From: Rhizobium sp. JAB6
GTDB lineage: Bacteria; Pseudomonadota; Alphaproteobacteria; Rhizobiales; Rhizobiaceae
Direction of reading: 5' to 3'
NCBI RefSeq assembly: GCF_003024605.1
Contig: NZ_PYJQ01000001.1
Span: 467,001-531,000 of the forward strand
DNA: 64,000 bases
Shown here: piece by piece, positions 63,091 through 64,000 of the stretch
Layout: each line of letters opens with the position of its first letter
How positions within the stretch are numbered: position 1 is the stretch's first letter
The notes under the pieces: generated by a model
The model's database searches: none
Told to the model about the DNA's origin: nothing
The model's input: only the letters and a program-made list of their open reading frames with translations
Translations under genes and position numbers: made by a program

Positions 63091-63828
63091 ATGAACCGGC
63101 TGGCGCTAGCGCGAGATATGAATGCTCAAGGCAACGGCGCAGCCAGCGCATCCGGCGTCGAGACCGTCGTTCACGGTGCCGCCGTTGTCTGTGATCCGCT
63201 CGGTGCGCTCTATCTGCCGGATGCCGGCATTCTCGTCGTCTCCGATCTGCATTTGGAGAAGGGCGCGGCCTTTGCCCGCCGCGGCATGATGCTGCCGCCC
63301 TACGATACGCTGGCGACCCTGACCGTTCTTTCCGCGGTCATCTCCCGATATGATCCGAAACTCGTCGTTTCGCTGGGTGACAATTTCCATGATCGCGTCG
63401 GTTCGCGGCATCTGCCGGAGGCATTTCGCGGCCTGATCATTAGCATGGCGCGCGGCCGTGAATGGATATGGATCAACGGCAATCATGATCCGGACGGCAC
63501 GGTGGATCTGCCCGGTCATTCGGTGGATGAGATGCATTATGGTGGGGTGACGTTCCGCCATGAACCGAAGGCGGGCTTGCAGGCCGGCGAGATCGCCGGC
63601 CACCTGCATCCCTCGGCCACCGTTCGGCGTCGGGAGAAATCGGTGAGGCGCCCATGTTTCGCCACGGATGGCGCCCGCCTGCTGATGCCGGCCTTCGGCG
63701 TGATGACCGGCGGCCTCGATCTTCGCCACAAAGCAATGGCTGGCCTTTTCGAGCGGGAGAGCCTGATTGCGCACCTGCTCGGCCGCGACCGCATCTATTC
63801 CGTGCGGTTCGGCAATCTCTCGGCCTAG
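63091..63828 (+). CDS. pdeM: ligase-associated DNA-damage nuclease PdeM
   Basis: 245-residue metallophosphatase-fold nuclease. Metal ligands in VVSDLHLEKG, SLGDNFHD, INGNHDPDG and AGHLHPS are in standard order. Family companion of the Lhr-type helicase directly upstream. ATG at 63091 is used, though TTG 63088 and ATG 63118 are possible. Its stop overlaps the convergent next gene by 4 nt. Confidence 0.9.
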   Translation: MNRLALARDMNAQGNGAASASGVETVVHGAAVVCDPLGALYLPDAGILVVSDLHLEKGAAFARRGMMLPPYDTLATLTVLSAVISRYDPKLVVSLGDNFHDRVGSRHLPEAFRGLIISMARGREWIWINGNHDPDGTVDLPGHSVDEMHYGGVTFRHEPKAGLQAGEIAGHLHPSATVRRREKSVRRPCFATDGARLLMPAFGVMTGGLDLRHKAMAGLFERESLIAHLLGRDRIYSVRFGNLSA

Positions 63829-64000
63829 GCCGCGTTTGCCGGCTCATAGCGCAGGATTACCGCGCCGGTCTTCAACGGGCGTGAATCGACGAGCTTCATC
63901 GGCCGTTGTTCGGCCGCCGGTTTGAAATGCGGATTGCCGGCGCCGAGGACGACGGGAACGAGGCAGATCCTGAGCCCATCCACCAGCCCGGCCTTGAGCA
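63825..64000 (-). CDS. RibD C-terminal/DHFR-like protein, 5' end outside window
   Basis: Only the last 58 codons are inside. The visible sequence LKAGLVDGLRICLVPVVLGAGNP and the ending KLVDSRPLKTGAVILRYE match the C-terminal part of the RibD_C/dihydrofolate reductase-like family. Its 3' end overlaps the convergent pdeM stop by 4 nt. Substrate and length cannot be judged. Confidence 0.82.
   Translation of the reverse strand, partial: LKAGLVDGLRICLVPVVLGAGNPHFKPAAEQRPMKLVDSRPLKTGAVILRYEPANAA

Overview
The window looks like a chromosomal segment of a Rhizobium-type alphaproteobacterium (Rhizobiaceae). Evidence: a divergent gstI-glnII pair (the rhizobial GS translational inhibitor beside eukaryote-type glutamine synthetase II), a GcrA cell-cycle regulator, a SAM-II riboswitch on metZ, a phoR-pstSCAB-phoU-phoB Pho cluster, a two-domain alphaproteobacterial Dcd, three copies of a RIME-like palindromic intergenic repeat, and high-GC coding sequence throughout except for one island.

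Layout. 1-5.0 kb: 3' truncated pgi, fadD with a palindromic operator, a PRC-barrel protein, a glyoxalase and a YCII/DGPF protein. 5.0-9.0 kb: a complete osmoprotectant (glycine betaine/choline-type) ABC importer on the minus strand, with a RIME copy inside. 9.5-13.1 kb: a LysR-type regulator with two N-terminal winged-helix domains, two tandem His-rich exported proteins, an ABM monooxygenase and a GT2 glycosyltransferase. 13.25-24.42 kb: an 11.1-kb integrated element in the 3' half of tRNA-Thr(CGU), bounded by a perfect 59-bp direct repeat. It carries a tyrosine integrase, three small unknown or HNH-like genes, a large RepB-type primase-helicase broken by an intact IS21-family insertion, and a DUF2806 protein. 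It has no structural phage or conjugation genes, so it resembles a phage-satellite or small replicative integrative element. 24.5-36.1 kb: nitronate monooxygenase with a 16-bp-arm palindrome over its start codon, an unknown membrane protein, ppk2, then phoR, Pho box, pstSCAB, phoU, phoB. 36.1-44.9 kb: gcrA, argD, argF, hslO, apaG, an orphan DnaB/RecA-like ATPase, metZ under a SAM-II riboswitch with terminator, dcd and tRNA-Gly(CCC). 44.9-57.6 kb: LysR/MFS divergent pair, an acyltransferase, a solute-binding protein, TerB-like, SNase-like and S24-peptidase regulator genes, DUF952-pyrD, a MATE transporter, a CAP-family lipoprotein, a TPR-methyltransferase and a YitT-family membrane protein. 57.6-64 kb: gstI/glnII with a sigma-54 promoter, an AhpD-like gene with an Rrf2 regulator, the ligase-associated helicase Lhr and nuclease PdeM, and a 5' truncated RibD/DHFR-like gene.

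How the genes work together. The Pho cluster is a self-contained sensor (PhoR), transporter (PstSCAB), modulator (PhoU) and response regulator (PhoB) beside a polyphosphate-using kinase. The ABC cluster has all parts of a betaine-type importer. glnII and gstI form a nitrogen-control pair. The island is the clearest accessory region and the best place to look for something undescribed: its attachment repeats, a direct repeat in AT-rich DNA, an inverted repeat before the replication gene, and cargo genes of unknown role. Positions come from reading the sequence; family names come from remembered motifs, not from database searches.
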